Positions 18,112 to 27,712 of a DNA stretch of 64,000 nt are shown one piece after another. Position 1 is the first letter of the stretch, and each line of letters opens with the position of its first letter. The notes beneath the pieces were generated by a model that was not told the DNA's origin, searched no databases, and saw nothing but the letters and a program-made list of their open reading frames with translations. Position numbers and translations under genes: made by a program. Origin of the DNA: Thermoguttaceae bacterium (GTDB taxonomy: Bacteria > Planctomycetota > Planctomycetia > Pirellulales > Thermoguttaceae); the NCBI GenBank assembly GCA_025060325.1, contig JANXBW010000023.1:1-64000 (forward strand). The letters run 5' to 3'.

Positions 18112-18975
18112 ATGAAGATTCTCAGGCAAATCTACTTTTGTGGTGTCTCGGGAGCTTTGGGCGCGCTTGTGGCCTGGTTGGTGGTCGGGTGGACAAACCC
18201 CGCAAGCTGGAGGCACCTCTGGCTTTCCAATGCTTTCGTTGGGGGAAGTCTCGGTGGGTTGATCACCATTGCCTTGGTGTGTACACGCGGCTGGGTACAA
18301 CAATGGACCTATAGCCGCATTCTCCGGACCGTAAGAAACGGGTTTATCTGTGGTTCCATTGGGGGTGCCGTGGGATTAATTTTAGGGCAAGTCGCTTTCA
18401 TGTGGATTGGAGGAGAATGGCTTGGGCGTGGAGTAGGCTGGGGCATGCTTGGACTCTTGGTTGGGTTGGGCCAGTCGCTCGGTGACCCCTCTGTACGAAG
18501 ATGTGCGGTGGGCGCCGGCGGGGGCGCCGCCGCTGGCCTATTCGCCGGGTGGATTTACGAGATCTTGACTCAACTTTTCCTCTTTCAGAGTGTCACGGCA
18601 CAACTGTGGGCATCAAGCTTTGGACTTATGGCAGTCGGTGGAATCTTGGCAGCGGGTATTCCTTTCGCCGAAAAACTGGCTGCGCGGGGTGTACTGGTCG
18701 TCCTTTCAGGTCAGAGGCGTGGGACAGAGCACCTCATCTTGGATAAGCTCCTTGTGGGGAGGAGTGAGTCCTGCCAAGTTGTCATAAGCGATGATGGCGA
18801 GCTTGAGCCCGAACAGCTTGCGCTCGAAGTGTGTCCAGAAGGAATCCGTGTTTCGAATGTTGGTCAGTGGCGTTCCGTGTTAGTTAAGGGCGAGACTTTG
18901 CCACCTGGTGCAGCCGCGGTTTGTCCCTCCGGAGCGCTTATCCACGCGGGCAAAACGGGATTGAGGGTTCTCTGA
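18112..18975 (+). CDS. Gly-rich membrane protein with FHA-like tail (287 aa)
   Basis: The gene starts 8 bp after the VWA gene. The first 195 residues hold about six hydrophobic, glycine-rich segments (for example GALGALVAWLVVGW at 14-27 and GWGMLGLLVGLGQ at 109-121). The cytoplasmic tail, about 198-287, resembles an FHA fold: LLVGRSESCQVVISDD corresponds to the first strands, but the SRRH and NGT residues that grip phosphothreonine are not evident. Similar membrane-FHA proteins accompany kinase/VWA clusters. Probable role: membrane anchoring of the complex (inference). Its TGA overlaps the next ATG (TGATG at 18973-18977). Confidence 0.75.
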   Translation: MKILRQIYFCGVSGALGALVAWLVVGWTNPASWRHLWLSNAFVGGSLGGLITIALVCTRGWVQQWTYSRILRTVRNGFICGSIGGAVGLILGQVAFMWIGGEWLGRGVGWGMLGLLVGLGQSLGDPSVRRCAVGAGGGAAAGLFAGWIYEILTQLFLFQSVTAQLWASSFGLMAVGGILAAGIPFAEKLAARGVLVVLSGQRRGTEHLILDKLLVGRSESCQVVISDDGELEPEQLALEVCPEGIRVSNVGQWRSVLVKGETLPPGAAAVCPSGALIHAGKTGLRVL

Positions 18976-21280
18976 TGGGCCGAGTCAGCATCGTCCTTCT
19001 CTTGAGCTTGCTGGTGTGGGCAAGCGGCACCGCCAGCACTTTAGGACAGGGTGGTAGAGTCGATATCACCCAGGTCGATATCACCCGGTTTCCGGAAGTG
19101 ACTGTGTTTTTTAGGGTACTCGATTCTAGTGGGAAAAGCCTTGGGCAACTCTGTTGTGACAAAGTTGATGTCGAGGAGGACGGAAGGCGCGCCAGGATTC
19201 TGCAAATTCTCGATAAGGGATCTTTTCCGATTACGACGGCGTTAGTTGTGGATTGTAGCGGTAGCATGGCAGATGCAGTAGCAGGGGCTACGAAACTTGA
19301 CGCAGCAAAGAAAGCTTGTCATGAGTTTTTGAAACTCTCCCGACCTACGGACAAAAATTGCCTTATTCAATTTAACACTGTCGCTACAGTTGTTTGTCAG
19401 TTTGAGGCACCACTCGATCATTTACATCGATCGGTAGATGCTCTGCAAGCGGGGGGTAACACCGCCTGGCGTGATGCGGTGGTTGAGGCCTTAAACATGC
19501 TTGCGGTTCGACAAGGCCGAAGGAGTGTCATCCTTCTGACCGACGGGCAAGATAACAGCAGCGTGCGGAGCATCGCCTTGGTGATAGAAAACGCACGGAA
19601 GATTCAGGTTCCCGTATATGCAATCGCACTAGGAGAGTATCACCAAATTGATGAAAGGGAACTGCGTCAACTCGCTCAGGAGACCGGGGGTAGTTACCTC
19701 CTAATGCCCTCCCCGGCGCAGTTGGCTCAGCTTTATGAGGAAATGGCCAAGTCCTTGCAAGAGGAAGTGGCGGTAACTTACATAACGAATCGACCTTACC
19801 CTGACGGGACTCGTCGGAGGATTCGACTGTCGGTGCAGATCGGGAGCACGGTGTTCTCCGGCGAGGGCTCATACCTTGAACCCCATGTGTTAAACCCCGG
19901 ATCTCACTTCGGCGTTTTCCTCTTCTGGTTAGTTGTTCTGGGCCTTTGCTATGCCGGTCCGTTTGCACTTGATGCACATCGGAAGCAAGCGTTCCGACGT
20001 GCCTGTAAAGAGGCCTTCAGAGAGGAATCTGATGAAAACAAGGTCGTCTCCGCACTTTTACCAAGAGGGGAGTTAGTAACCCAAGTCCATCCGAAGGCCG
20101 TCCTTCGGGAAGCAGCTCCCCGGGTCGTCTCGGTGCGAATTGATACTATCCTCCGGCCACCCGAAGGAACCACTATCCTCCATCAACCGCTCCATCTAAT
20201 TGTTTTGCTCGATTTAAGCGCCTCCATGGAGGGAGAACGGTTGATCGCCGCTTATTCCGCTATCGAGTCTTTAGTGGGCGGAATGGCGAACCGAGACTCC
20301 TTCTGCCTCGTCGGTTTCAGCGATACCGCATCACTGGTAGTGCCGCCAATTCGTATACAATCGGGTCGCAAGCTTATCCTGTCCCAACTAAAAGACTTGT
20401 CCACGGGAGCTAGAACAATCCTGGCTCCCGCACTTGAGATGGTCCCCTCTTTGTTACCGCCAGCGCGATCTTCAAATCAACGCAGGACTTGCGCAGTGAT
20501 TGTCTCTGACGGCATGATCGAGGACCGGTTCCCAGCTTTAGAGACGGCAAGCAACTCAGCGGCCGAGTGGAAATCTATGCCATGGGCATCGGCGCCGACT
20601 ATGACCATGAACTCCTCGCGGATCTTTGCGGTGACAAACACAAAGTGGACCACCTGGATACGGCCCAGGAAGCGGCAGGTGCCTTCGAAAGATTCATGAG
20701 ATTATTTGGGCACACGGTGACGGCTCGGACGCGGTTGCGATTTCGAACCTCATCGGGCGTAATCCTGAAGAGTGTGACTGCTCAACGATACGCTAAAGAT
20801 CTTCCGATTGTCAACGATACAGTTACTGTGGGAGATTTAACCCCTTTGGGAGCCTTAACTTACTTAGCGGAGTTCGAGTTTTGGCCTAGCACGAGGGGGA
20901 CCATTGTTCTCGGAAGTTGTGCTCTTGTTTTCGATTTACCGGCGTATGGCAAATCAGATTGTGAAAGTGAGACTTCTCTAGTAGTAGAAGTAACCGAGGA
21001 TCCCGCTCGCGCCAATGTGCCCAATCCCGAAGTTGTGCGGGTGGCCCGGACCATTCAAGCAATCAAACTGGCGGAGAAGGCTGAAGAACACCTTCGCAGC
21101 GGTGATCTCCGGACGGCCACTCAAAAACTTAAGCAAGCGACTCGCCGTTTGGAAGAATTAGGTGAACAAGAAAAGGCCCGAGCCTTAGACCAGTTACGCG
21201 ACCGGATTGAGGCAGAACCGGAAAACACCGACCTCGGAATAAAGCGTATCCGTGGGACAACCAAGCGTTTAACCGAATGA
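18975..21280 (+). pseudogene. double-VWA membrane protein, frameshifted near 20566
   Basis: A signal peptide (VSIVLLLSLLVWASG) precedes an exported VWA domain with MIDAS DCSGS (D93-S97) and LLTDG. A membrane helix spans about 312-332, then a cytoplasmic VWA domain follows with DLSAS (D413-S417). The frame breaks after about residue 530: the continuation EIYAMGIGADYDHELL lies in another frame from about 20567 and runs to 21280. The first VWA gene has the same layout at this point (YAGGIGEDYDHAFLEKL), so the two ORFs were one gene of about 768 codons. A single lost G in GAG-GTG-GAA would explain it. The tail IKRIRGTTKRLTE matches the paralogue at 16847. If the shift is real, the cytoplasmic VWA half is lost; if it is a sequencing error, the gene is intact. 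Confidence 0.85.
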
Positions 21281-21296
21281 AAAGAAGGAGTCCGCC

Positions 21297-22148
21297 ATGC
21301 CTCGCTGCCCCTACTGCGATGCCGAGTATACGCTCGGGGAGTTGTACTGCAAAAGCTGCAACGAAGATTTGAGTTCCATCGATGTGCCACCAACTCCCCC
21401 GGTGGCGGAGCCGGAGGAAGGGGGCCCAGCCTGGGAAGGGGAGGCACTGCCGGAAGTTGCCTCCACGCTTTCCGGCCAAGAAAAAGTTGAGGAACCTATT
21501 GCCAGCGAAATTCCTGAGGTGCCTCGGCCCTCTTTGCCACCGGTTCATACACCAGCCGGGATTCCGGATTCGTTGGCTCCTCCACCAGTTCCTGAACCCC
21601 TGGGGCCGGTGTGTCCGTCATGCGGAAGGCCAAACGAGAGAGAGTCCAGATTCTGTGACAATTGCGGTCAGCCATTAGGAAGGACGTGCCCTTCGTGTCA
21701 AGGGGCCAATCGTCCTGGAGCCAAGTTTTGCCAACATTGTGGTTCTCGGCTGGGCGGGCCCCCAAGTGCTGCGCCTCCACCCGCCTCCCCCATGAGGCAG
21801 GCGGTTCAGGCAGTTCCCTCTCACTCGTACATGCTAGTAGTGTACAGCAAGGACGGCCGGGAATTAGGAAGGTTTCCACTTCGCGAAGGCGTTAACCAAG
21901 TGGGAGCGCAATCCCCTGGAGAGGGAATCTTTCCCGATGTAGATCTTAGCCGCGTAGACAATCAGCACATTATAAGTCGGCGGCATGCGGTAGTGCGAGT
22001 AACAAGGCATCAAGTGACTATCGCAGACTGTGGATCAACGAATGGTACCTATGTTGACGGAAAGCGGATCTCAACAGAAGAAGTTGCTGTGAACGAAAAT
22101 AGCAGCATTAGTTTTGCCAATATTCATGCCAAATTGGTGCGGGGTTGA
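21297..22148 (+). CDS. zinc-ribbon FHA protein (283 aa)
   Basis: GAAGGAG precedes the ATG. There are three zinc-ribbon-like Cys clusters (residues 4-21, 106-123 and 131-148) with a Pro/Glu-rich linker between the first and second. The C-terminal FHA domain, about 195-282, has the phosphothreonine-binding signatures SRRH (227-230) and STNGT (247-251). It should read Ser/Thr phosphorylation made by the cluster's kinases and could recruit partners to them. The zinc ribbons are of the same double-CxxC type as those in the PP2C and kinase proteins, which ties these genes together. Confidence 0.92.
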   Translation: MPRCPYCDAEYTLGELYCKSCNEDLSSIDVPPTPPVAEPEEGGPAWEGEALPEVASTLSGQEKVEEPIASEIPEVPRPSLPPVHTPAGIPDSLAPPPVPEPLGPVCPSCGRPNERESRFCDNCGQPLGRTCPSCQGANRPGAKFCQHCGSRLGGPPSAAPPPASPMRQAVQAVPSHSYMLVVYSKDGRELGRFPLREGVNQVGAQSPGEGIFPDVDLSRVDNQHIISRRHAVVRVTRHQVTIADCGSTNGTYVDGKRISTEEVAVNENSSISFANIHAKLVRG

Positions 22149-22250
22149 AACCTCAAGCTGGGCGTGACGGAAACAGTGCTATCCGATCGTTGTCAAAGGT
22201 AGGTGTTGACTTTACTAAGCTCCTGGCCTAGGGATAACAGGGGCATCCAC

Positions 22251-25200
22251 ATGCAGCAGGATAACTTAATCGGTCAGACCATCGCCGGTTACCGAATTGT
22301 GGGGGTTCTGGGCGAAGGTGGGATGGGACGCATTTACTTAGGGGAGCAAAACGGGATAAAAGCGGTAATAAAGAAGCAATTGGACGGTGACCCAGAAACG
22401 CTCCTTCGTGAAGCAAGGTTTCTAGCAGCTCTAAAACATCCGCATCTCCCTCAGGTACTCGATTTCGAAAAGGGGTTCATGGTGATGGAGTTTGTGGAGG
22501 GTAAAACCCTCGAGGAGCATATCGAAAGTTTAAAACAAAATGCCGGATGGAATACTCAAGAAGCTTATCTTCGCCAAGTCGTGGACTGGGGCCTCCAGAT
22601 GGCCGATGTCCTCCATTATCTGCACAGCCAAAAGCCGTACCCTATCGTCCACCGCGATATCAAGCCCTCCAACATCCTTCTTCGTCCGAACGGCCAGCTC
22701 GTGCTAATTGACTTTGGGATCGCTCGTCGTGTTGACCCTGAAAAGCTGGCGAAACGGATCAAAGATACCTGTCCTGCCGGCACCGAAGGGTACATGGCGC
22801 CGGAGTTCGTCACATTCCAAATCTCGGACCCACGGTGCGATATCTATTCGCTAGGTGTTGTGCTTCATTATTGGCTATCTGGGGAGCAACCTGATCCCAC
22901 CGGCCAAAAACGGCTCAGTAAATTAACCCGCACTGGAGACCTACTTTGGGACACTTTGGTCGAAATATCGGAAAAGTGCCGACATCCGGAGCCCACCAAG
23001 AGGTACCAAAGTGCTGTTGAACTAGCAGCAGCTTTGCGGCGACTTGCGAAAGATGATAAGGACCAGGAGATTCGCGAGAAGAAATGCGTTGTGTGCCAAG
23101 CCGTGGTTCGAGCAAGCTGCCGATTCTGTCCGACATGTGGAAGCACGTTCACGGACACCACCCGGGCTAGTTCACAAGCCGTTCAGTTAAATGTCAGTAT
23201 TGCTTCCGAAACCTCCTCAGTAATGAATGCGATTCTCGACGCCGCTATTAAAGGGCAGGTAGCTTCCCTCGAACATTTTCGAGCTTACCAAAGACTCTTG
23301 GAGCTCGAGCAAGACCCAGGCTTCAGCGAGCTTGTCTCTCTTGAATGCTTACCCCGAATAGAAAAACTGCCTCATCAAATTGAGGCGGTAAAGACGGCCT
23401 TAGGCAAAATGGGCGGTTACTGTCTTTTAGCTGACGAAGTGGGCCTCGGCAAGACAATCGAGGCAGGAATCATCATTAAGGAACTTCTGTTGCGAGGCCT
23501 TGTACGACGCATTCTCATCCTTACCCCACGCGCCCTTTGTACCCAATGGCAGCAAGAGCTATTCGAAAAGTTTGATGTCTTCTTTTTGGTCTTTGGTCGC
23601 GACGTGGACTATAGCCTTGCATGGGAATGCGACCGGGTGATCGCTCCGTACGAGACCGTAGAGGACCGATTTCATAGACAGGGCATTCTCGGTCGAAGAT
23701 ACGATCTTGTCATTATGGACGAAGCGCATCATTTGATCGGGGAGACAGATCCGCGACGAAGCTGGATGTTGACTGAGTTTGCTCGAATACTCGGCCGTCA
23801 AACCACATATTTCCTGATGCTCTCAGCCACTCCTTTACACAACGATCTTAAAGAATTGCACACATTATTGACTCTTCTCAAGCCGGGATCAGTTGATGAC
23901 TTCAACCGGTTTAAGGAGAGGTATATAGACCCCAATGATCCCTACAAACCGAAAAACGTGGAAGAACTGCGGCAGCGGCTGCAATCAGTAATGATTCGCA
24001 ACACTCGCCGGCGGGTAGCAGAGTTACCTTTTCCGCGGCGTATGGCGTTTCGTGTCCCTGTGCAATTAAGGCCCGAACAACAACAGCTTTTTCTTGAATT
24101 CCGGACTTTTGTCCGCAGTCGTCTTTGGCAACTGAATACGGAAAACGCCTATTTCCGTCGTTCGCTACAGATCTTGGTCGAGAGTTTTCATAGTTCGCCA
24201 ACTGCTTTCGCCTCCAACTGCAACGGATTTATCCGCTCATTCCGCAACATATTACAATCAGATGTATTGGAAACCCTAAGGAACTTTCAGCGCCGGATGA
24301 GGTTAGACCTCCTTGCCGAAAAATTTTCTCAAACCGTTTCCATCTTGCAACAACTAACAACCAACTTCGATAACAAAGTACTTGTGTTTACAGAATATGA
24401 GGACACAGCGGAGTTACTTTACCGGAAAATACACGGCGCGGGATTATCAGTGGTTAGATATCCAGGTGAGGACGTAGATGATGATGGCCAGCAAGCATTG
24501 GATGCGCTAAACGCCTTCTATCGGTTTGCTCGGGTCATGGTGTGCACCCAAAATGCCGCAGAGGGACTCAATTTGCAATTTGCCAACTGTTTAGTGAATT
24601 TCGACCTTCCGTGGGATCCGATGAAGCTGGAGCAACGTATAGGCCGGATCCAACGAATTGGTGGTAAGCCAAAAGTCTTTATTTACAATGTGTTTCTCCA
24701 AAGGACCGTCGAAGAAGATATCCTGGAGGTTCTGGAAAAAAAGATTGAAATGTTCGGGGAAACAATCGGGCAGGTAGAAGAGATTCTTGGCAATCTGGCA
24801 GAAGATGAGAGCTTTGAACAAATCTTCCTCGACCTTTTTGCGGGAGAGGACCGCCAAAGTTTAGAGCAGAAGATTAACCAAATGGTAAACCGTAGTAAGG
24901 AAACCACAGTTGCCGATGAGATCCTTGCAGCGATTTTTGAAGAGGGAGCCCCGTCGGAACGCACACCTAGAGGCAGAGACCTGAAAAGTTATTCTCCTCC
25001 CCCCGCAGCGTGCCCAAACTGTCGCCAGATGGTCGTGCCGGGCGCAAAGTTCTGCGACAACTGTGGTTGTTTGTTGGTGGCGGAGGCTCAGCCGGAGATC
25101 GAACCTAGTCATTCCCTGCCTGAATTTCCGCAGACTCCTCAGGACAAATTAGAAACGAAACGCTGTAGGGCTTGTAAGACCGAGCTATTACCCAACGCCC

Positions 25201-25340
25201 AATACTGCGACAACTGTGGCGAGGCGCAGACCGATTCGTCTCCAGTCGCAGTGAACAATAACTTTTGTCCAGATTGCGGAAATGAAATCCCCGGCGGGGC
25301 TTCGTTTTGTGATGCCTGTGGACATAGGGTTCGCCTATGA
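22251..25340 (+). CDS. Ser/Thr kinase - SNF2 helicase - zinc-ribbon fusion (1029 aa)
   Basis: The N-terminal kinase (about 10-265) has all catalytic parts: GEGGMG loop, VIKK lysine, HRDIKPSN (134-141), DFG (154-156) and APE (183-185). A zinc ribbon (C279, C282, C290, C293) links it to an SNF2/RapA-like ATPase: DEVGLGKT (395-402), DEAH (490-493), LSATP, then QRIGRIQRIG (795-804). Three zinc ribbons close the protein at about 921-940, 972-990 and 1006-1023. SNF2 proteins translocate on double-stranded DNA. Direct fusion to an active kinase is rare and suggests that DNA engagement and phosphorylation are coupled. I chose the ATG at 22251 because it sits just before the kinase fold; the ORF also opens at 22203. 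Its stop overlaps the next start (ATGA). Confidence 0.93.
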   Translation: MQQDNLIGQTIAGYRIVGVLGEGGMGRIYLGEQNGIKAVIKKQLDGDPETLLREARFLAALKHPHLPQVLDFEKGFMVMEFVEGKTLEEHIESLKQNAGWNTQEAYLRQVVDWGLQMADVLHYLHSQKPYPIVHRDIKPSNILLRPNGQLVLIDFGIARRVDPEKLAKRIKDTCPAGTEGYMAPEFVTFQISDPRCDIYSLGVVLHYWLSGEQPDPTGQKRLSKLTRTGDLLWDTLVEISEKCRHPEPTKRYQSAVELAAALRRLAKDDKDQEIREKKCVVCQAVVRASCRFCPTCGSTFTDTTRASSQAVQLNVSIASETSSVMNAILDAAIKGQVASLEHFRAYQRLLELEQDPGFSELVSLECLPRIEKLPHQIEAVKTALGKMGGYCLLADEVGLGKTIEAGIIIKELLLRGLVRRILILTPRALCTQWQQELFEKFDVFFLVFGRDVDYSLAWECDRVIAPYETVEDRFHRQGILGRRYDLVIMDEAHHLIGETDPRRSWMLTEFARILGRQTTYFLMLSATPLHNDLKELHTLLTLLKPGSVDDFNRFKERYIDPNDPYKPKNVEELRQRLQSVMIRNTRRRVAELPFPRRMAFRVPVQLRPEQQQLFLEFRTFVRSRLWQLNTENAYFRRSLQILVESFHSSPTAFASNCNGFIRSFRNILQSDVLETLRNFQRRMRLDLLAEKFSQTVSILQQLTTNFDNKVLVFTEYEDTAELLYRKIHGAGLSVVRYPGEDVDDDGQQALDALNAFYRFARVMVCTQNAAEGLNLQFANCLVNFDLPWDPMKLEQRIGRIQRIGGKPKVFIYNVFLQRTVEEDILEVLEKKIEMFGETIGQVEEILGNLAEDESFEQIFLDLFAGEDRQSLEQKINQMVNRSKETTVADEILAAIFEEGAPSERTPRGRDLKSYSPPPAACPNCRQMVVPGAKFCDNCGCLLVAEAQPEIEPSHSLPEFPQTPQDKLETKRCRACKTELLPNAQYCDNCGEAQTDSSPVAVNNNFCPDCGNEIPGGASFCDACGHRVRL

Positions 25341-27712
25341 GTACGGGTTTCGGGACCCGAACGAAGGAAATTCAAGAAATAGTGTTGACCTACTTCCAGT
25401 CCTGGGGTAGTGAGGCGGAGGTGCGGCCAAAGCCAAACCTTCCCAGTGCCGTTGACGTCGTTTTGCGAGGGGCTCTTGCACATCGCTTTGAGACGGTTTC
25501 CGTTCCGGACAAGGGACAACCTAACACGCGATTGTTACGTTTATTGTTTGACCGAACCTTCGCATCAAGCGCGCCGGGTTACGAACTTGTCGTGCCCCGG
25601 AGTCACCTGCTTCGGCTAATCCGAAACGACCTGGCCACTCGAGCAAGTTTCACCCGTGCTGGCATTCTTCTTAACTTAGAGGAGAGTTTTGCCGACCTGG
25701 AGGCGATGGGTGTTGTTATTCGATATGCAGCCCCAGAGGCAACCTCTCGCTATGTTTTTCGGCGCTTCTATGCCGTGCGATATATGTTGCGGCAATCTGC
25801 TTACGAGCGCTTTGAGGACATTGTGCTGATCTTGGTGGACCCGGATAAAGGAGTTGTGCTGTCAGCGGTTGAGGCAGCGAAATTTGCCGAACTTAATCTT
25901 GTTGATTACAACCGCGCGCCCTATCGAGATAAGATCTTTCTTACCCCGCCCACGCGGGATTACCTGTTGCGCGTGTTCCAGTTGGCTGAGGATGTTGCCA
26001 AGAAGCGTGCGGCTGAAACGCTAAGTAAGCGGGCAAATGAATTATATCAAAAGTTACAAGAAGAATGTCATCGCGTATCGCGACATTATGAGGCCGAGAT
26101 GAAGGACGCCAGCCCTGCCCGCTGCCGCGAATTGGAAAAGCTCCGGGATCAAGAACTTCGGGAGTTACAGCAGCGCTACCAAATTCACTGCGAACTTGAA
26201 CTTCTTTCGCTTGAAGAGATCGTTGTTCCTCTTGTGGAATACACCCTTTCAATTCCAAGGCCCTCACCTGCGAAGTTAGCCCAGGTTTTTGTGTTCGATC
26301 CCCTCACCAATATCGTCAACACCACCAATTGTGCGAAATGCAAACAGCACCTTTCCTGGGCATATTGCTCTCGGGGTAAGCACCTAGAGTGTGCGAAGTG
26401 TGGGGCGGTTGAGCCATGCTGCCACCGTGACTGCGGGCTAGGCTTTTGCCCCGCGCATGGGGTACGGTGTAAGCAATGCTCTAGAATGATTTGTGAGAAT
26501 CATGAGGTGGCATGTAGCTACTGTATGAGCGATCGGCGTTACTGTGCGGACCATATTCTGCGGAGCTTCGAAGGACGGTATATCTGCCCCGAGTGTGCCC
26601 GCTTCTGCGGAGAATGTGGTCAAGCTTTCCCGCCAAAACGTTCGACGAAATGCATAGTTTGCTATCAGGATTTTTGTGATGTGCACTCCTTGGTTTGTCC
26701 TTCGTGCGGTCAACATCATTGCCAAAAACATGGTGCTACTCCGCGTTTTCGCACACAGGTTTTTTGTCATCACTGCCTTTCTCGTTGTGGGTTTTGCAAA
26801 GACGATCTTTGCTACTTAAAAGCCGATTTGATGCATTGTACTGAGTGTGGGACCTCGGTTTGCCCTGACCACCTTAAGACTTGCGTCTCTTGCAAGAGTG
26901 GACTTTGCCCAACGCATGCCCTGTCCACTTCAAGTGGAGATGGGTGTGCTGCCTGCTTTGCCTATTGCCGCAGTTGCGGCAAGATCGCCCATCGTTCGCA
27001 CTTGAAGCACTGTCATTTTTGTCCACGAAATGATCAAGGCCTCCACTGTGGTACGCATCTCAGACAATGCGATCTTTGTCGGGCTTTTACATGCGACGTA
27101 CATAGGTATCAGTTGGCCGACGGGCGTCAGGCGTGTCCGTCCTGCTCTGTCGCGTGCGCTGTATGTTCCCGCAGGTTTGCACACAACCAACTTGTCAATT
27201 GCCGTAAGTGCCGACTGCCGGTTTGTTCCGAAGATAGCGTTTGCTCCCAATTTCGGAATGAAGTCTATTGTTTAGCCGACGCTCAAAATTTTGTTCAGTG
27301 TGGTGGATGTGACCGAAGGGGGCCTCAATCCCAACTTGAGATCTGTACCCTTTGTAACATGCCATACTGTCCTCACTGCATACCAAACGGAAAGGACACG
27401 CGTTGCATTTACTGCGATAACCTCCGGCCTATTCGAAGTGCAAGCGAGCTGGGCGGTTGGTACCAAGCAGTGTACTCGAATCCATTGTCAAACCTGTCTG
27501 CATCACATCGGAAAGAAATCATGAGGGCTCTAACAAGCTTGGACACATGCTTTTCGTTCACGGCAACTGAAACCGCACAATACTATATCCTGTGCGCAAC
27601 ATGGAAGTCGGGCATAAGAAATTTCTTTCGCAAATGGTTCTGGAGCGTCAAGGGCTTCGTGTTAGTACGGGACAAACATTCCTCTCAGCTCAAAGTGAGG
27701 ATTAACCCGTGA
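25337..27712 (+). CDS. coiled-coil protein with giant Cys/His zinc-binding array (791 aa)
   Basis: I do not recognise a named family. The first 210 residues are globular, about 215-295 is a charged coiled coil, and about 332-690 is packed with CxxC, CxxH and HxxC pairs. These alternate like RING or B-box treble-clef fingers (for example CGECGQAF, CIVCYQDFCDVH, CPSCGQHHCQKH). That is enough for roughly ten or more zinc sites. The last 90 residues carry a basic patch but no Cys cluster. Its start overlaps the kinase-SNF2 stop (ATGA at 25337-25340), so it is probably made in fixed ratio with that helicase and acts as scaffold or nucleic-acid reader. RING-like ubiquitin ligase activity is possible by shape only; no E1 or E2 gene is seen here. 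Confidence 0.75.
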   Translation: MSTGFGTRTKEIQEIVLTYFQSWGSEAEVRPKPNLPSAVDVVLRGALAHRFETVSVPDKGQPNTRLLRLLFDRTFASSAPGYELVVPRSHLLRLIRNDLATRASFTRAGILLNLEESFADLEAMGVVIRYAAPEATSRYVFRRFYAVRYMLRQSAYERFEDIVLILVDPDKGVVLSAVEAAKFAELNLVDYNRAPYRDKIFLTPPTRDYLLRVFQLAEDVAKKRAAETLSKRANELYQKLQEECHRVSRHYEAEMKDASPARCRELEKLRDQELRELQQRYQIHCELELLSLEEIVVPLVEYTLSIPRPSPAKLAQVFVFDPLTNIVNTTNCAKCKQHLSWAYCSRGKHLECAKCGAVEPCCHRDCGLGFCPAHGVRCKQCSRMICENHEVACSYCMSDRRYCADHILRSFEGRYICPECARFCGECGQAFPPKRSTKCIVCYQDFCDVHSLVCPSCGQHHCQKHGATPRFRTQVFCHHCLSRCGFCKDDLCYLKADLMHCTECGTSVCPDHLKTCVSCKSGLCPTHALSTSSGDGCAACFAYCRSCGKIAHRSHLKHCHFCPRNDQGLHCGTHLRQCDLCRAFTCDVHRYQLADGRQACPSCSVACAVCSRRFAHNQLVNCRKCRLPVCSEDSVCSQFRNEVYCLADAQNFVQCGGCDRRGPQSQLEICTLCNMPYCPHCIPNGKDTRCIYCDNLRPIRSASELGGWYQAVYSNPLSNLSASHRKEIMRALTSLDTCFSFTATETAQYYILCATWKSGIRNFFRKWFWSVKGFVLVRDKHSSQLKVRINP

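Noticed and set aside
25337-27712. Bacterial ubiquitin ligase
   Set aside because: The array only resembles RING fingers in Cys/His spacing; no E1, E2 or ubiquitin-like gene is in the window.
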